From Bacillus sp. FJAT-45037 (GTDB lineage Bacteria; Bacillota; Bacilli; Bacillales; Bacillaceae_D): a stretch of 64,000 bases of DNA. Where the stretch lies: assembly GCF_002797325.1 (NCBI RefSeq), contig NZ_KZ454938.1:632267-696266 (forward strand). The letters run 5' to 3'. Under the pieces are notes generated by a model that saw only the letters and a list, made by a program, of their open reading frames with translations, did no database searches and had not been told where the DNA came from. Both the position numbers and the translations under genes were made by a program. Below, one piece after another: positions 33,254 through 42,458 of this stretch (position 1 is its first letter; the number at the start of each line of letters is the position of its first letter).

Positions 33254-34714
33254 TTGAATTTACAATCAATTAAGCAAACGTGGTTTGGCAATGTACGAGG
33301 AGATGTATTGGCTGGTATCGTTGTTGCTTTAGCATTAATTCCTGAAGCGATTGCCTTCTCAATCATTGCAGGGGTTGACCCAATGGTAGGGCTTTATGCA
33401 TCATTTTGTATAGCTGTTGTCATTGCCTTTGTCGGTGGACGTCCGGGAATGATTTCTGGTGCAACCGGTGCGATGGCGCTATTAATGATTACGCTCATTG
33501 CTGATCATGGGTTACAGTATTTATTGGCAGCAACGATTTTAACAGGAATTTTACAAATTTTATTCGGTGTGTTTAAACTCGCCAAAGTAATGAAATTCGT
33601 TCCACGATCGGTGATGGTTGGTTTCGTTAATGCATTAGCGATTTTAATTTTCACGTCTCAATTTCAACATTTTGAAGGCGCAACATGGATGATGTATTCT
33701 CTAGTAGCTTTAACACTAGCAATCATCTATATTTTACCTAGATTTACAACGGCAATTCCATCGACGTTAGTAGCCATTATTGTTGTTACGGCAATTGTCA
33801 TCTTTGGTAACATTGGTGTAAGTACAGTTGGTGATTTAGGTACTTTGACACAAAGTTTACCAATTTTCTTAATCCCATCAATTCCATTAACATTTGAAAC
33901 ATTAATGATTATCTTCCCATATTCATTAGCTCTTGCTGTTGTTGGTATACTTGAATCATTACTAACAGCTAACATTGTTGATGATATGACGGATACAGAA
34001 AGTAATAAAAACAAAGAGAGTCGCGGGCAAGGTTACGCAAATGTTGTCACTGGATTTTTCGGAGGAATGGCAGGTTGTGCAATGATTGGACAATCGGTTA
34101 TTAACGTTAAATCAGGTGGAACTGGACGTTTATCTTCTTTAGTAGCGGGTGTCTTCTTAATGTTCTTGATCATTGTACTAGGTGGAGTGGTGGTTCAAAT
34201 TCCAATGGCTGCACTTGCTGGTGTCATGATCATGGTTGCAATCGGGACATTTGATTGGGGCTCGCTGAAATCGATCCATAAAGTGCCAAAGAGTGACGCT
34301 GCAGTAATGGTTGTCACGGTTGGTACAGTTGTTTATACGCATGATTTATCAAAAGGGGTTTTTGCAGGGGTTATTTTAAGTGCGATCTTCTTTGCTGCTA
34401 AAATTTCTAAAGTACATGTGGAAGGCATCATGGCTCAAAATGGAAAGAAAAAGATTTATAGAATTCGTGGTCAAATCTTCTTCGCATCGGTCAATGATCT
34501 TCCACAGAAGTTTGACTATAAAGAAGATATTCAAGAAGTCGTTCTTGACTTATCTGAATCTCATCTTTGGGATGACTCAGCAATTGGTGCATTCGATAAG
34601 ATCGAGACAAAATTCGAGCAGAATAACATTAAAGTGAGTTATACTGGATTAAATAGTGATAGTGAGAAATTAAAGAAAAAAATTGGGGGCTTATCGAAAG
34701 CTTCCGGACATTAA
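33254..34714 (+). CDS. SulP-family anion transporter with STAS domain
   Basis: This 486-residue transporter has about 12 to 14 membrane helices (SLC26/SulP fold, beginning [30 protein letters not shown]) and a short C-terminal STAS domain (about 390-480, [23 protein letters not shown]). The family imports sulfate, bicarbonate or related anions; the substrate is not determinable. The frame is open 29 codons further upstream, but AAGAGGTG lies five bases before the TTG at 33254. A perfect hairpin without a T-run separates it from the UspA gene, which is probably co-transcribed. Confidence 0.9.
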   Translation: MNLQSIKQTWFGNVRGDVLAGIVVALALIPEAIAFSIIAGVDPMVGLYASFCIAVVIAFVGGRPGMISGATGAMALLMITLIADHGLQYLLAATILTGILQILFGVFKLAKVMKFVPRSVMVGFVNALAILIFTSQFQHFEGATWMMYSLVALTLAIIYILPRFTTAIPSTLVAIIVVTAIVIFGNIGVSTVGDLGTLTQSLPIFLIPSIPLTFETLMIIFPYSLALAVVGILESLLTANIVDDMTDTESNKNKESRGQGYANVVTGFFGGMAGCAMIGQSVINVKSGGTGRLSSLVAGVFLMFLIIVLGGVVVQIPMAALAGVMIMVAIGTFDWGSLKSIHKVPKSDAAVMVVTVGTVVYTHDLSKGVFAGVILSAIFFAAKISKVHVEGIMAQNGKKKIYRIRGQIFFASVNDLPQKFDYKEDIQEVVLDLSESHLWDDSAIGAFDKIETKFEQNNIKVSYTGLNSDSEKLKKKIGGLSKASGH

Positions 34715-34719
34715 ACATG

Positions 34720-34754
34720 ACTGAAGTTGGCTACAACATGTAGCCAACTTCAGT
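34720..34754 (+). promoter_or_regulatory. Intercistronic hairpin between SulP and UspA genes
   Basis: ACTGAAGTTGGCTACA and its exact complement form a 16-pair stem with a three-base loop. No T-run follows, so it is more likely an RNA-stability or attenuation element than a full terminator. Confidence 0.55.
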
Positions 34755-34778
34755 TGTACGAGAGAGGAGAATGAATAG

Positions 34779-35195
34779 ATGTATAAGAAGATTTTATTAG
34801 CAGCAGATGGATCTGACCATTCTTTGCGAGCGGCGAAACAAGCTCGAGCTTTGGTTGATAAAAATGAGGGCACAGTTGATATCGTATATGTGGTTAGTGG
34901 CTCATCATCCAAGCAAGATGTCCTGCACAATGCAAGTAAAGAAGCCATTGAATTTAAACGCAAAGAAAAGATCCAAAACGTTCAATCGTATTTTGCAGAA
35001 GAAGGCATTCGACACGAATCGCATATCTTGCGCGGCGAAGCAGGTCCAGCGATTGTTGAATTTGCTAACAACGGAGATTATGATTGTGTCGTTGTTGGGA
35101 GTAGAGGGTTAAACAATCTACAAACAATGGTACTCGGTAGTGTCAGTCACAAGATTGCCAAGCGAGTAGAAGCACCAGTATTGATTGTGAAATAA
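34779..35195 (+). CDS. Universal stress protein (UspA family)
   Basis: This 138-residue cytosolic protein has the UspA fold: ILLAADGSDHSLRAAKQA at the N-terminus and the ATP-binding motif VVGSRGLNNLQTMVLGSVSHKIAKRVEAPVLIVK (G-2x-G-9x-GS variant) at the C-terminus, so it probably binds ATP. Its position after a SulP transporter is a known pairing, where the Usp may sense or modulate transport. GAGAGGAGAATG precedes the ATG. Confidence 0.92.
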   Translation: MYKKILLAADGSDHSLRAAKQARALVDKNEGTVDIVYVVSGSSSKQDVLHNASKEAIEFKRKEKIQNVQSYFAEEGIRHESHILRGEAGPAIVEFANNGDYDCVVVGSRGLNNLQTMVLGSVSHKIAKRVEAPVLIVK

Positions 35196-35201
35196 ATAAG
35201 A

Positions 35202-35239
35202 AAAGAATCGCAATGTTTTAATTGCGATTCTTTTTTTTG
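35202..35239 (+). terminator. Terminator after the uspA-like gene
   Basis: AAAGAATCGCAAT and ATTGCGATTCTTT form a perfect 13-pair stem followed by a T-run. Confidence 0.93.
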
Positions 35240-35535
35240 GAGCATAAAATTCAATTGAGAGTGTATCTTATAATTTATCCACGGTGCAAACTAATTCATC
35301 AGAGGATCTGGCAATAGTAGAATGGTGTCACACTTAATTATTTCAAGTCGTTTGTTTATACAACCACTTACTTTTTATACCAAAATATAGATATTATTCC
35401 CATGTATTACGTAAATAGATTGAGATTGCTCAAGAGGTAGCTTAGGTAATCTTTCTAAGGTTGTTGTTTTTACTATAATAGTCTTATTGTCATGCTTGTA
35501 AAATTGTGTAATAGTTTATAAGAAGGATATCTGTG
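35240..35535. other. Intergenic region before the MHYT kinase
   Basis: The 296 bases are AT-rich with no open frame of note. A possible promoter is TTGTCA (about 35488) with TAATAG 16 bases later. I see no structured RNA. Confidence 0.3.
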
Positions 35536-38500
35536 ATGCTATTACTTGAAGAGGGTGGATTTTTGGTAGGTTTTCTCTTATTAAATCATAATTTGATTGT
35601 GTTATCGATTGTTCTATCCATCATTATTGTGGTGGTTGCTGCGTTTACTTCGATCGATTTAGTTGGTAAGATGGCTCACCAAGAACAGTATTTTAAGCGG
35701 AAGCTTTGGTTGATTATAGCTTCTGTTACATCGGGATTAGGAATTTGGAGTATGCACTTTATTAGCATGCTTGGATTTGAACATACTAGCAGTCACCAAC
35801 ACTACGAATATAGTGTCGTGTTTATTACCATTGTTTTATCTATCTTAACAGCAGCTATCACATTAGTTTTATTAGGTCACTCTCAAAATAACAATAAAAA
35901 GCGAATGATGATAAGTGTTATTTTTGCCTTTGGGATTTCGCTCGTTCATTATATTGGAATGTTCTCTATGCTTGACTCAGTAATTATTAATGGCTGGATC
36001 ATTGGAACAGCTTTTTTAATAGGAGCGATTTTAGCTTATTTTGCTTTTCATGTGATGGAGCGAATCGTACAAGTAGATGGTGATTCTCATTCAAATAAAA
36101 TGAGGGCGGCTCTGTTATTAGCTTCTAGTTCTTTGACGATCCATTATTTAGGGATGTATCCGTTTGTAGATGTAACGACGATGTTCACACCTAGAGAAAC
36201 AGGAAATCGGGAGAATGTGATTCTTATTTATTGGATTACGACTTCTATTTTTATCCTTTTCACATTTATTATCGTAACGGCAGTTTTAGATCGTAAAGCG
36301 GTCTTGCATGCGAAAAAAATGAGTGATTTACAGGCAAGTTCGTTGTATGAAAAGAATCCAAATTTGGTGTGCTCATTAAACAAAATTGGAGAATTAATTA
36401 AAGTTAATCAAGCGTTTATCGATCGTACCGGATATAAAAAAGATGAATTAATTAATCTCATGTTTTCCTCTCTTTTTGAACAAAGTGCTCAGGATGAAGT
36501 GAATGCAGCCGTTCTAGAGGCGAGTTCTGGTTTTGTTCGTGTGTATTCAGGAAACATGAGAGGAAAGAATGGGAAGCGTTTGCAACTTCATGTGACCCAA
36601 TTACCTATCCTCTATAATGGTCGATTTATGGGGATTAATGTGATTGCCAACGATGTGACTGAGCAAGAGATGGTAAAGAGTCAACTACTCATTAGTGAAC
36701 AAACGTTAAAAAGTACGACTCAGAATATTGCTGGCTTCAGCGTGAAATTCAAAAAAGTGAATGGAGAGTTTATTCACACCTACTTTCATGGTGAACTGAC
36801 AAAACGACTCGGTTTAAAAACAGAGGAAGTTGTCGGGAAAGCTCTAAGGGAGTTTGCCTCAGATGAACTAGACGAGATCAAAACTCCTTATTATGAAAAG
36901 GCATGGCAAGGACATGCTGTTCAGTATGAGGGAGACTTCAATGGTGTTAGTTATTTTATGTCACTTAAACCATGCATTGAAGCTGGAGAAGTCACTGAAG
37001 TTGTCGGTACTGCAATTGATATTACAGATAAAAATTCGATCGATAATAAATTTAGAGAAAATGAAGAATTGTATCGATCGATTTTAACAACGATGACAGA
37101 AGGTGTTATTGTTATTGATGTATCAGGGAAAATCATTACAGTGAATGAAAAAGCGACACTGTTGTTACAATTGCCTTACGATGACTTTATTCAGATGAAC
37201 CTTCTAGAAGAAACACATCATTTTGTTAAAGAGAATGAAGAACCATTATCGGCCGCTGAGTACCCGTGGTTAAGAACGCTTCAAACGGAAGTAGGAGAAC
37301 ATAATCAAATCATCGGGTTTAAACGAGATTCAGAGATGAGTTGGTTTGCACTTAATACAGAGTGTCTATATCAAGATGATCGCCAAAAAGGGGTCATTGT
37401 GACCTTCTTAGATATTACGACAGAGAGAGAACAACATCAAAAAACAATAGAGAAGAAAGCCTATTTAGAAAATCTAATAGAAAATGATCCAACAGGTATC
37501 CTCGTTTTTGATCAACATGGTACAATCGTTCTGTTGAATCAATTGTTTTGTAAGATGTTCCATTTGTCCGGACAAATGGATCAACTAGTAGGGGAAAATG
37601 TATTAGAGGCTATTCCTAACTATCAAGATTCATTTGTTGATCCTGAAGCTTTTAAGCAAGAAATGGAGTCAATTGTAGAGGAGAAAACCCCTCGGAAATT
37701 TGAAGAAATTCAATTAAAAGATGGACGAGTACTTCTAAGAGATTACGTACCGATTGCGATCGACTATCAATTGGATGTTCATTTATGGAAATTTAGTGAT
37801 ATTACCGACAAGAAACAATTGCAATTGTCATTACGTCAAGCTTTAGAAGGTGCGCAAGAGGGAACAAAGGCTAAAATTGATTTCCTTTCAAATGTTTCCC
37901 ATGAATTAAGAACACCATTGAATAGCATTTTAGGATTTACTCAGTTACTTGAGATGGAAATTGACCCTGAGTTATCTCGATCGCAATTTGATAAAGTACA
38001 ACGGATTAAGCGATCAGGGGATCATTTACTTCAATTAATTAATGACATGCTAGAGTTAACAAGATTAGATAAAAGCATGACCAATTTAAAGTTTGAAACG
38101 GTGGAACTTCACTCGTTTGTTCATAAAACACTTGAAATGATGAGCCCACATATCGACGCCAAAAGAATAACGTTAATCAATCGCACGCCTAAAGGTTCGA
38201 CATTTGAAATCACCGCCGATCCGGTGAGGCTGAGTCAGGTATTTCTTAACCTATTAATGAATGCTGTGAAGTATAATGTTCCAGGTGGCGAAATCCGAAT
38301 AGAGATTATTGAATACGGTGGTTATTATACGACTGAATTTGAAGATACAGGGATTGGAATTGCCATAGAAGATCAAGCTAAAATATTCGACCATTTTTAT
38401 CGAACTGAACGAGTTAAACATGAATTTGAAGGGACTGGCATTGGATTGTCTCTTGCTAAACAACTCGTTGACTCGATGGGTGGCAGCATAGGTGTTCGTA

Positions 38501-38556
38501 GTGCTGAAGGAGTAGGAAGCTGTTTTTATGTTTCCTTTCCAGAAAAGAGAAAATAA
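35536..38556 (+). CDS. MHYT-PAS hybrid-type sensor histidine kinase
   Basis: This 1006-residue kinase has an N-terminal seven-helix MHYT domain (about 10-260) with the repeated metal-binding motifs MHFISM, VHYIGM and IHYLGM, then four PAS-like domains (about 275-390, 395-510, 515-640 and 645-770). HisKA follows with phospho-acceptor near residue 789 (SHELRTPLNSILGF), and the ATPase domain has DTGIGI and GTGIGLSL. MHYT domains are proposed to bind copper and sense O2, CO or NO. The LytTR regulator 39 bases downstream is the probable partner. GAAGGA precedes the ATG. Confidence 0.92.
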   Translation: MLLLEEGGFLVGFLLLNHNLIVLSIVLSIIIVVVAAFTSIDLVGKMAHQEQYFKRKLWLIIASVTSGLGIWSMHFISMLGFEHTSSHQHYEYSVVFITIVLSILTAAITLVLLGHSQNNNKKRMMISVIFAFGISLVHYIGMFSMLDSVIINGWIIGTAFLIGAILAYFAFHVMERIVQVDGDSHSNKMRAALLLASSSLTIHYLGMYPFVDVTTMFTPRETGNRENVILIYWITTSIFILFTFIIVTAVLDRKAVLHAKKMSDLQASSLYEKNPNLVCSLNKIGELIKVNQAFIDRTGYKKDELINLMFSSLFEQSAQDEVNAAVLEASSGFVRVYSGNMRGKNGKRLQLHVTQLPILYNGRFMGINVIANDVTEQEMVKSQLLISEQTLKSTTQNIAGFSVKFKKVNGEFIHTYFHGELTKRLGLKTEEVVGKALREFASDELDEIKTPYYEKAWQGHAVQYEGDFNGVSYFMSLKPCIEAGEVTEVVGTAIDITDKNSIDNKFRENEELYRSILTTMTEGVIVIDVSGKIITVNEKATLLLQLPYDDFIQMNLLEETHHFVKENEEPLSAAEYPWLRTLQTEVGEHNQIIGFKRDSEMSWFALNTECLYQDDRQKGVIVTFLDITTEREQHQKTIEKKAYLENLIENDPTGILVFDQHGTIVLLNQLFCKMFHLSGQMDQLVGENVLEAIPNYQDSFVDPEAFKQEMESIVEEKTPRKFEEIQLKDGRVLLRDYVPIAIDYQLDVHLWKFSDITDKKQLQLSLRQALEGAQEGTKAKIDFLSNVSHELRTPLNSILGFTQLLEMEIDPELSRSQFDKVQRIKRSGDHLLQLINDMLELTRLDKSMTNLKFETVELHSFVHKTLEMMSPHIDAKRITLINRTPKGSTFEITADPVRLSQVFLNLLMNAVKYNVPGGEIRIEIIEYGGYYTTEFEDTGIGIAIEDQAKIFDHFYRTERVKHEFEGTGIGLSLAKQLVDSMGGSIGVRSAEGVGSCFYVSFPEKRK

Positions 38557-38595
38557 CAGGAAATCAGTGCTATTCAACTTAAAGAAGGGGTCGAT

Positions 38596-39333
38596 ATGGG
38601 AAAAATTAACACAATTATTGTCGATGATAATCAGGATTCAAGAGAAATTATTGCAGCCTTTTTGAAAAATCTCCCAACTATTCATGTAGTGGCAGAATTA
38701 AAAGATGGAGAGGAACTACTTAACTTTATCTCTTCACAAGGCCAAGAGCCTGTCCACCTTGTTTTAGCGGACATTGGAATGCCTAAGCTAGATGGGATGG
38801 AGGCGAGTAAACTTTGCTTGACGTTCGCTCCGAATCTTAAGTTTATCTTTATTACGGGATTTGACCATTACGCCGTTGAAGCATTTAATGTAGCGGCTGT
38901 TGATTATATTGTGAAACCTATACAAAGAGAGCGACTGTATGAAGCCATTCAAAAAGCGGTGACAATCCTAACTCTTGAAGAACAAAATCAGTCGTCTCAA
39001 GTAAGTAAACAAAGTAAACTTATTGTCAAAAAAGGAAAAAACACGTTTTATATTCGTTTAGATCATATCTTGTTTATTGAGAAAAAAGGCAAAGATACGA
39101 TGGTCCATACGAAGGTAGGTTTATTTGAGACACTTGAGTCATTAGAGACGATCGAACGATCCATTAATGATTCATCGTTTTTTCAAACCCATCGTTCTTT
39201 CATTGTGAATCTAAATAAAGTATTGTCCGTTGAAGCTTCTGGAAAAACATACTTGGTGCATTTTGAAGAGTATGCGGAAGTGGCGCACATCTCGAAACTG
39301 AAGATTAATCAATTTCAAGCATTGATTAAATAA
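38596..39333 (+). CDS. LytTR-family response regulator
   Basis: This 245-residue regulator has a receiver domain (about 4-120) with acidic pocket VDDN, phospho-acceptor aspartate 59 in VLADIGMPKLDG and lysine in YIVKPIQRERL, and a C-terminal LytTR DNA-binding domain (about 140-240; FIEKKGKDTMVHTK, FFQTHRSFIVNLNKV). LytTR regulators usually pair with short LytS-type kinases; here the neighbour is a HisKA-type MHYT kinase, which is unusual. GAAGGGG precedes the ATG. A terminator separates it from the following cluster. Confidence 0.93.
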   Translation: MGKINTIIVDDNQDSREIIAAFLKNLPTIHVVAELKDGEELLNFISSQGQEPVHLVLADIGMPKLDGMEASKLCLTFAPNLKFIFITGFDHYAVEAFNVAAVDYIVKPIQRERLYEAIQKAVTILTLEEQNQSSQVSKQSKLIVKKGKNTFYIRLDHILFIEKKGKDTMVHTKVGLFETLESLETIERSINDSSFFQTHRSFIVNLNKVLSVEASGKTYLVHFEEYAEVAHISKLKINQFQALIK

Positions 39334-39361
39334 GGACCAATACATGGATAAAAAGTAGGAT

Positions 39362-39392
39362 AAAAGGCTCAAGTGTAAACTTCGGGTCTTTT
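39362..39392 (+). terminator. Terminator after the LytTR gene
   Basis: AAAAGGCTCAAGT pairs imperfectly with ACTTCGGGTCTTTT, separating the kinase pair from the next operon. The stem has wobble pairs and the T-run is four bases. Confidence 0.6.
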
Positions 39393-39564
39393 AAGTGTGT
39401 GAAAAGGTCATAATTCGACGTGAAAAGGATAGAATACCATGTCAAAAGTCATAAAAACCTGTCGATAGGGTCTAATAGAAGTTAGACAATATCAGTGTTG
39501 ATTATGTAGATTGTATATATAGAGAATAATTAATCATGCTATATAAAAGAAAGGTGGTAGAGTT

Positions 39565-39978
39565 ATGACCTTACATCGAAAAAAAATGATACTAATTTAC
39601 CAAGAATATGAATCTCTTAATTATTTATTAGAGCAAATTTTATCGAGTCGGGATTTTGTTGAAGTGCATACGATAACGGACTTAAGAAAATTAAGCAGTA
39701 TGTGCGACACTGTAAATCCAGATATCGTCCTCTTTGAAGCGGAAAACGGGTACCAACTAAAGTTTTTGCAAGATATCGAGAAGCACGGTGTAGATGGTTC
39801 GATTCTATCTAAAATCGTTTATATAGTTGGAAGGGACCGAGAAGATTATTTCCAAGCGAACCACAGTCACGAACAAGCTGTAAAGATTTTAAAGCCTTTC
39901 GATATTAATGCAATGATTGAAACGTTAGAGCAGCAACTAAACGAGAGTTCGTACTTGAATCTGACGTTACTTGGTTAG
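39565..39978 (+). CDS. Degenerate receiver-like protein (first of two)
   Basis: This 137-residue protein has receiver-domain shape but lost chemistry. MILIYQEYESLN stands where the acidic pair should be, the strand PDIVLFEAENG has glutamate (E58) in place of the phospho-acceptor aspartate, and the lysine-proline AVKILKPFDI is kept. A paralogue with the same replacements lies at the other end of the operon (47822-48214). AAAGGTGG precedes the ATG. It opens the nine-gene cluster, 14 bases before the HD-GYP gene. A constitutive, phosphate-mimic role is inference. Confidence 0.8.
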   Translation: MTLHRKKMILIYQEYESLNYLLEQILSSRDFVEVHTITDLRKLSSMCDTVNPDIVLFEAENGYQLKFLQDIEKHGVDGSILSKIVYIVGRDREDYFQANHSHEQAVKILKPFDINAMIETLEQQLNESSYLNLTLLG

Positions 39979-39992
39979 GTGGTGTCTCATTT

Positions 39993-41528
39993 ATGGGTCA
40001 ATTAATTCATACAAATCATTCGAGCGACAATGAATATGACTTCAATCAAATCGGTTTCCTTTTCACTATGCAAGAAAAAGTTCCAGAGATCGATCGGTTA
40101 TTCAATGAAAGTTTAGCAGCAGTCATGATGTATTCTGTTGATCAAGATTTCCTATTAGAAGACAAGTTGACGTTGGAATTGGCTGATAAGATGTTTCAGA
40201 TAATTCTGTCTCATTCAACCGTGAAAACCTCCTTACTAGCATTAAAACAAAAGGATAATAACACCTACTATCATTCATTTCATGTCTTTTTACTTAGTGC
40301 TTATCTTGCAAAAGCGTTAGAGATCGATAACATTCCATTATTCCTTGCAGGCTGTCTCCTTCACGATATCGGCAAACTTTTTATTTCAGATGACATCTTA
40401 CTAAAAGATAGTAAGCTCACGTGGGATGAGTTCACATCGATGAAAGAGCATTCATGCTTTGGTCAGAAATGGGTGGCAAAGAACTTAGCTGTCTCGTTAA
40501 TTGAGGAACTTGCCTTATCCCATCATGAACGAATGGATGGATCGGGTTATCCGAATCAATTAACAGCAGAAGAGATCGTATATGAAGTGAAATGCTTGAT
40601 GGTCATAGATGTTCTTTCAGCTTTGACGTTAAGTCGAGCCTACCGAGAACCTATCAGCACACATCGTGCATTAGAGATTATCCTAATTGACGGTGCTAAA
40701 TTCGATTCACAACTAGTTACGCGCATAATTAATACATTAAAACACTATCCTAAACATTCGATCGTTAAAGTGAATCATAATTCCTCTCTTTATCGGGTCG
40801 TTGATGATCATAAGTTGGTGAGCAAACTAACAAGTGATGAAAGCGTTTCCATTCAAATAGATGCAGAAGATACAATAGACCAATTTTTATACTGGGATTA
40901 TGAATACTATGAACTGGAACAAGAAAAAATCGAATGGGAACAATATATTCAGTCGGTCTTAAGTGGTAATCAATGGGCTGCATTAAAATGGTATGAGAAG
41001 CTAACCGACGGATTATGTGTGGAAGAAATTTTTGAACGAATTGTCTCGAAAACGATTGTTGATATTAGTGAATGTCAAGGGATCTCAGAATCTCTAAAGT
41101 TAGTGGGCTATCAAACGATCCAAGATCTAGTGACATTAAAGTCTGTACACTATATGAGAGATCAACAGTCAAAAGGGAATATTTTATTAACGAATATCGG
41201 CTGTGACCAGCATACCCTTGGACTTAAACTTGTGGCCGATACACTTCGAGTGAATGGGTGGGAGGTCCATCTATGCTTAACGGAGCAAAGCTTAGAGGAT
41301 CTTCTAGACTACACTGAACAACTAAATATCACAATGGTTGGATTTTCTGTGACCATGCACGAGCAGGTGGAGTTATTGCATGATTATGCCAAACGATTAA
41401 AAATGCTAAATCCCGCACTAACCCTTTTTGCGGGAGGACAATCAATTAAAGAGGGCATCATACCAGAAATAGACTATGTGATAAAGGATTTATCGCAATT
41501 GTCGATGAAACTTGAAACGTCTGTCTGA
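39993..41528 (+). CDS. HD-GYP phosphodiesterase fused to a cobalamin-binding-like domain
   Basis: The 511-residue protein has an HD-GYP domain (about 85-260) with all metal-ligand motifs: H94/H97, HDIGK (H124, D125), H153, HHERMDGSGYP (H177, H178) and D206. It is therefore a probable c-di-GMP phosphodiesterase. The C-terminus (about 395-500) reads CDQHTLGLKLVADTLRVNGWEVH, containing DxHxxG with the potential cobalt-binding H407, then GFSVTM and AGG. This is the pattern of B12-binding domains. The helical stretch before it (about 320-390) resembles a B12 cap but lacks the usual W and EH residues. It is the second gene of the cluster. Confidence 0.82.
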   Translation: MGQLIHTNHSSDNEYDFNQIGFLFTMQEKVPEIDRLFNESLAAVMMYSVDQDFLLEDKLTLELADKMFQIILSHSTVKTSLLALKQKDNNTYYHSFHVFLLSAYLAKALEIDNIPLFLAGCLLHDIGKLFISDDILLKDSKLTWDEFTSMKEHSCFGQKWVAKNLAVSLIEELALSHHERMDGSGYPNQLTAEEIVYEVKCLMVIDVLSALTLSRAYREPISTHRALEIILIDGAKFDSQLVTRIINTLKHYPKHSIVKVNHNSSLYRVVDDHKLVSKLTSDESVSIQIDAEDTIDQFLYWDYEYYELEQEKIEWEQYIQSVLSGNQWAALKWYEKLTDGLCVEEIFERIVSKTIVDISECQGISESLKLVGYQTIQDLVTLKSVHYMRDQQSKGNILLTNIGCDQHTLGLKLVADTLRVNGWEVHLCLTEQSLEDLLDYTEQLNITMVGFSVTMHEQVELLHDYAKRLKMLNPALTLFAGGQSIKEGIIPEIDYVIKDLSQLSMKLETSV

Positions 41529-41577
41529 GTGAGTTAATCGGTTATGTGGAATGAACATAAGGGAGGAGAACCTTTTA

Positions 41578-42420
41578 GTGAGACAGTTTATAAATAAATT
41601 ATTCATTCGTCGCAACAGTCGAACTATGAAGGGTGACCGAACTCGTCATTTAACGTACCGAGAACTAGAGGACGAACTGAAACGGGAATATTTAGCTCAT
41701 CAAATAAGCTTGTATTATCGTTCGAATGACTCGACTATTATGTACTGGAGTGAGCAAATGTTGCAGTGGGCCAATGAAGGTTGTGACATTCCGCGTTCCA
41801 TTCAATCGAGTGATGTGATTGAAGAGATGAGAGAGGCGATGTATAAGGCCTACAAAAAAAACCGAGCGGATTTGTTTGCTAGCCAAAAGGATCAGACGAG
41901 AAAGAAATTCATCTTAACGACAAGTGAAGCAAGATGGAAAATTTATCGTGACGTCATCTATGCCGCAACTCAAGGAAAGTTGTTGTTGTGCTCTGCAGAA
42001 GAAGTACAAGTGCCCCAAGGCCATGAGCAGATTTTTTCAGGCGAAATTAAGAAGCGTTCGGATATCCCTAACCATAGAAATGAAGTGAAAAATTTACTTG
42101 AACAGAGGATGGTCCAGTCTTCCAAGATGATGAACATTTTGTTAGTGCTCTCAGAAGCGATGACTAATGTGATCAAACACGCGGAAAGAGGCAATGTGGC
42201 TGTCTTTCTAAACGAAGAAAGTAAGAAAATGTATGTGATTGTTGAGGATTCGGGTCCAGGATTTCCGTTAGAAAGTTTACCTAAAAAAACACTTCTGGCA
42301 GGGTATTCCACTAAAAAATCATTAGGGCAAGGGTTTTCATTAATGATGCGTATGACCAAAGAAGTGCTACTCCATACATCGCCCACTGGTTCAACGATTG
42401 TTCTTATGTTTGATTTATAG
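41578..42420 (+). CDS. RsbT/RsbW-like ATPase with a large N-terminal extension
   Basis: The last 110 of 280 residues form a GHKL ATPase of the anti-sigma/switch-kinase class. The N-box is LSEAMTNVIKHA, G1 is EDSGPGFPL, and G2 is LAGYSTKKSLGQGFSLM, whose GYST-GxG form is closer to RsbT than to RsbW. The first 170 residues are unlike RsbT or RsbW and I do not recognise them; they are basic and helical, and may bind the partner. GTG at 41578 is chosen because GGGAGGAG lies ten bases upstream; the earlier ATG precedes that site. It is the expected serine kinase for one of the cluster's STAS proteins. Confidence 0.8.
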   Translation: MRQFINKLFIRRNSRTMKGDRTRHLTYRELEDELKREYLAHQISLYYRSNDSTIMYWSEQMLQWANEGCDIPRSIQSSDVIEEMREAMYKAYKKNRADLFASQKDQTRKKFILTTSEARWKIYRDVIYAATQGKLLLCSAEEVQVPQGHEQIFSGEIKKRSDIPNHRNEVKNLLEQRMVQSSKMMNILLVLSEAMTNVIKHAERGNVAVFLNEESKKMYVIVEDSGPGFPLESLPKKTLLAGYSTKKSLGQGFSLMMRMTKEVLLHTSPTGSTIVLMFDL

Positions 42421-42458
42421 AAAGTTGGTAGGGAAGTATCTTAGTCGGAGGAACGTCT

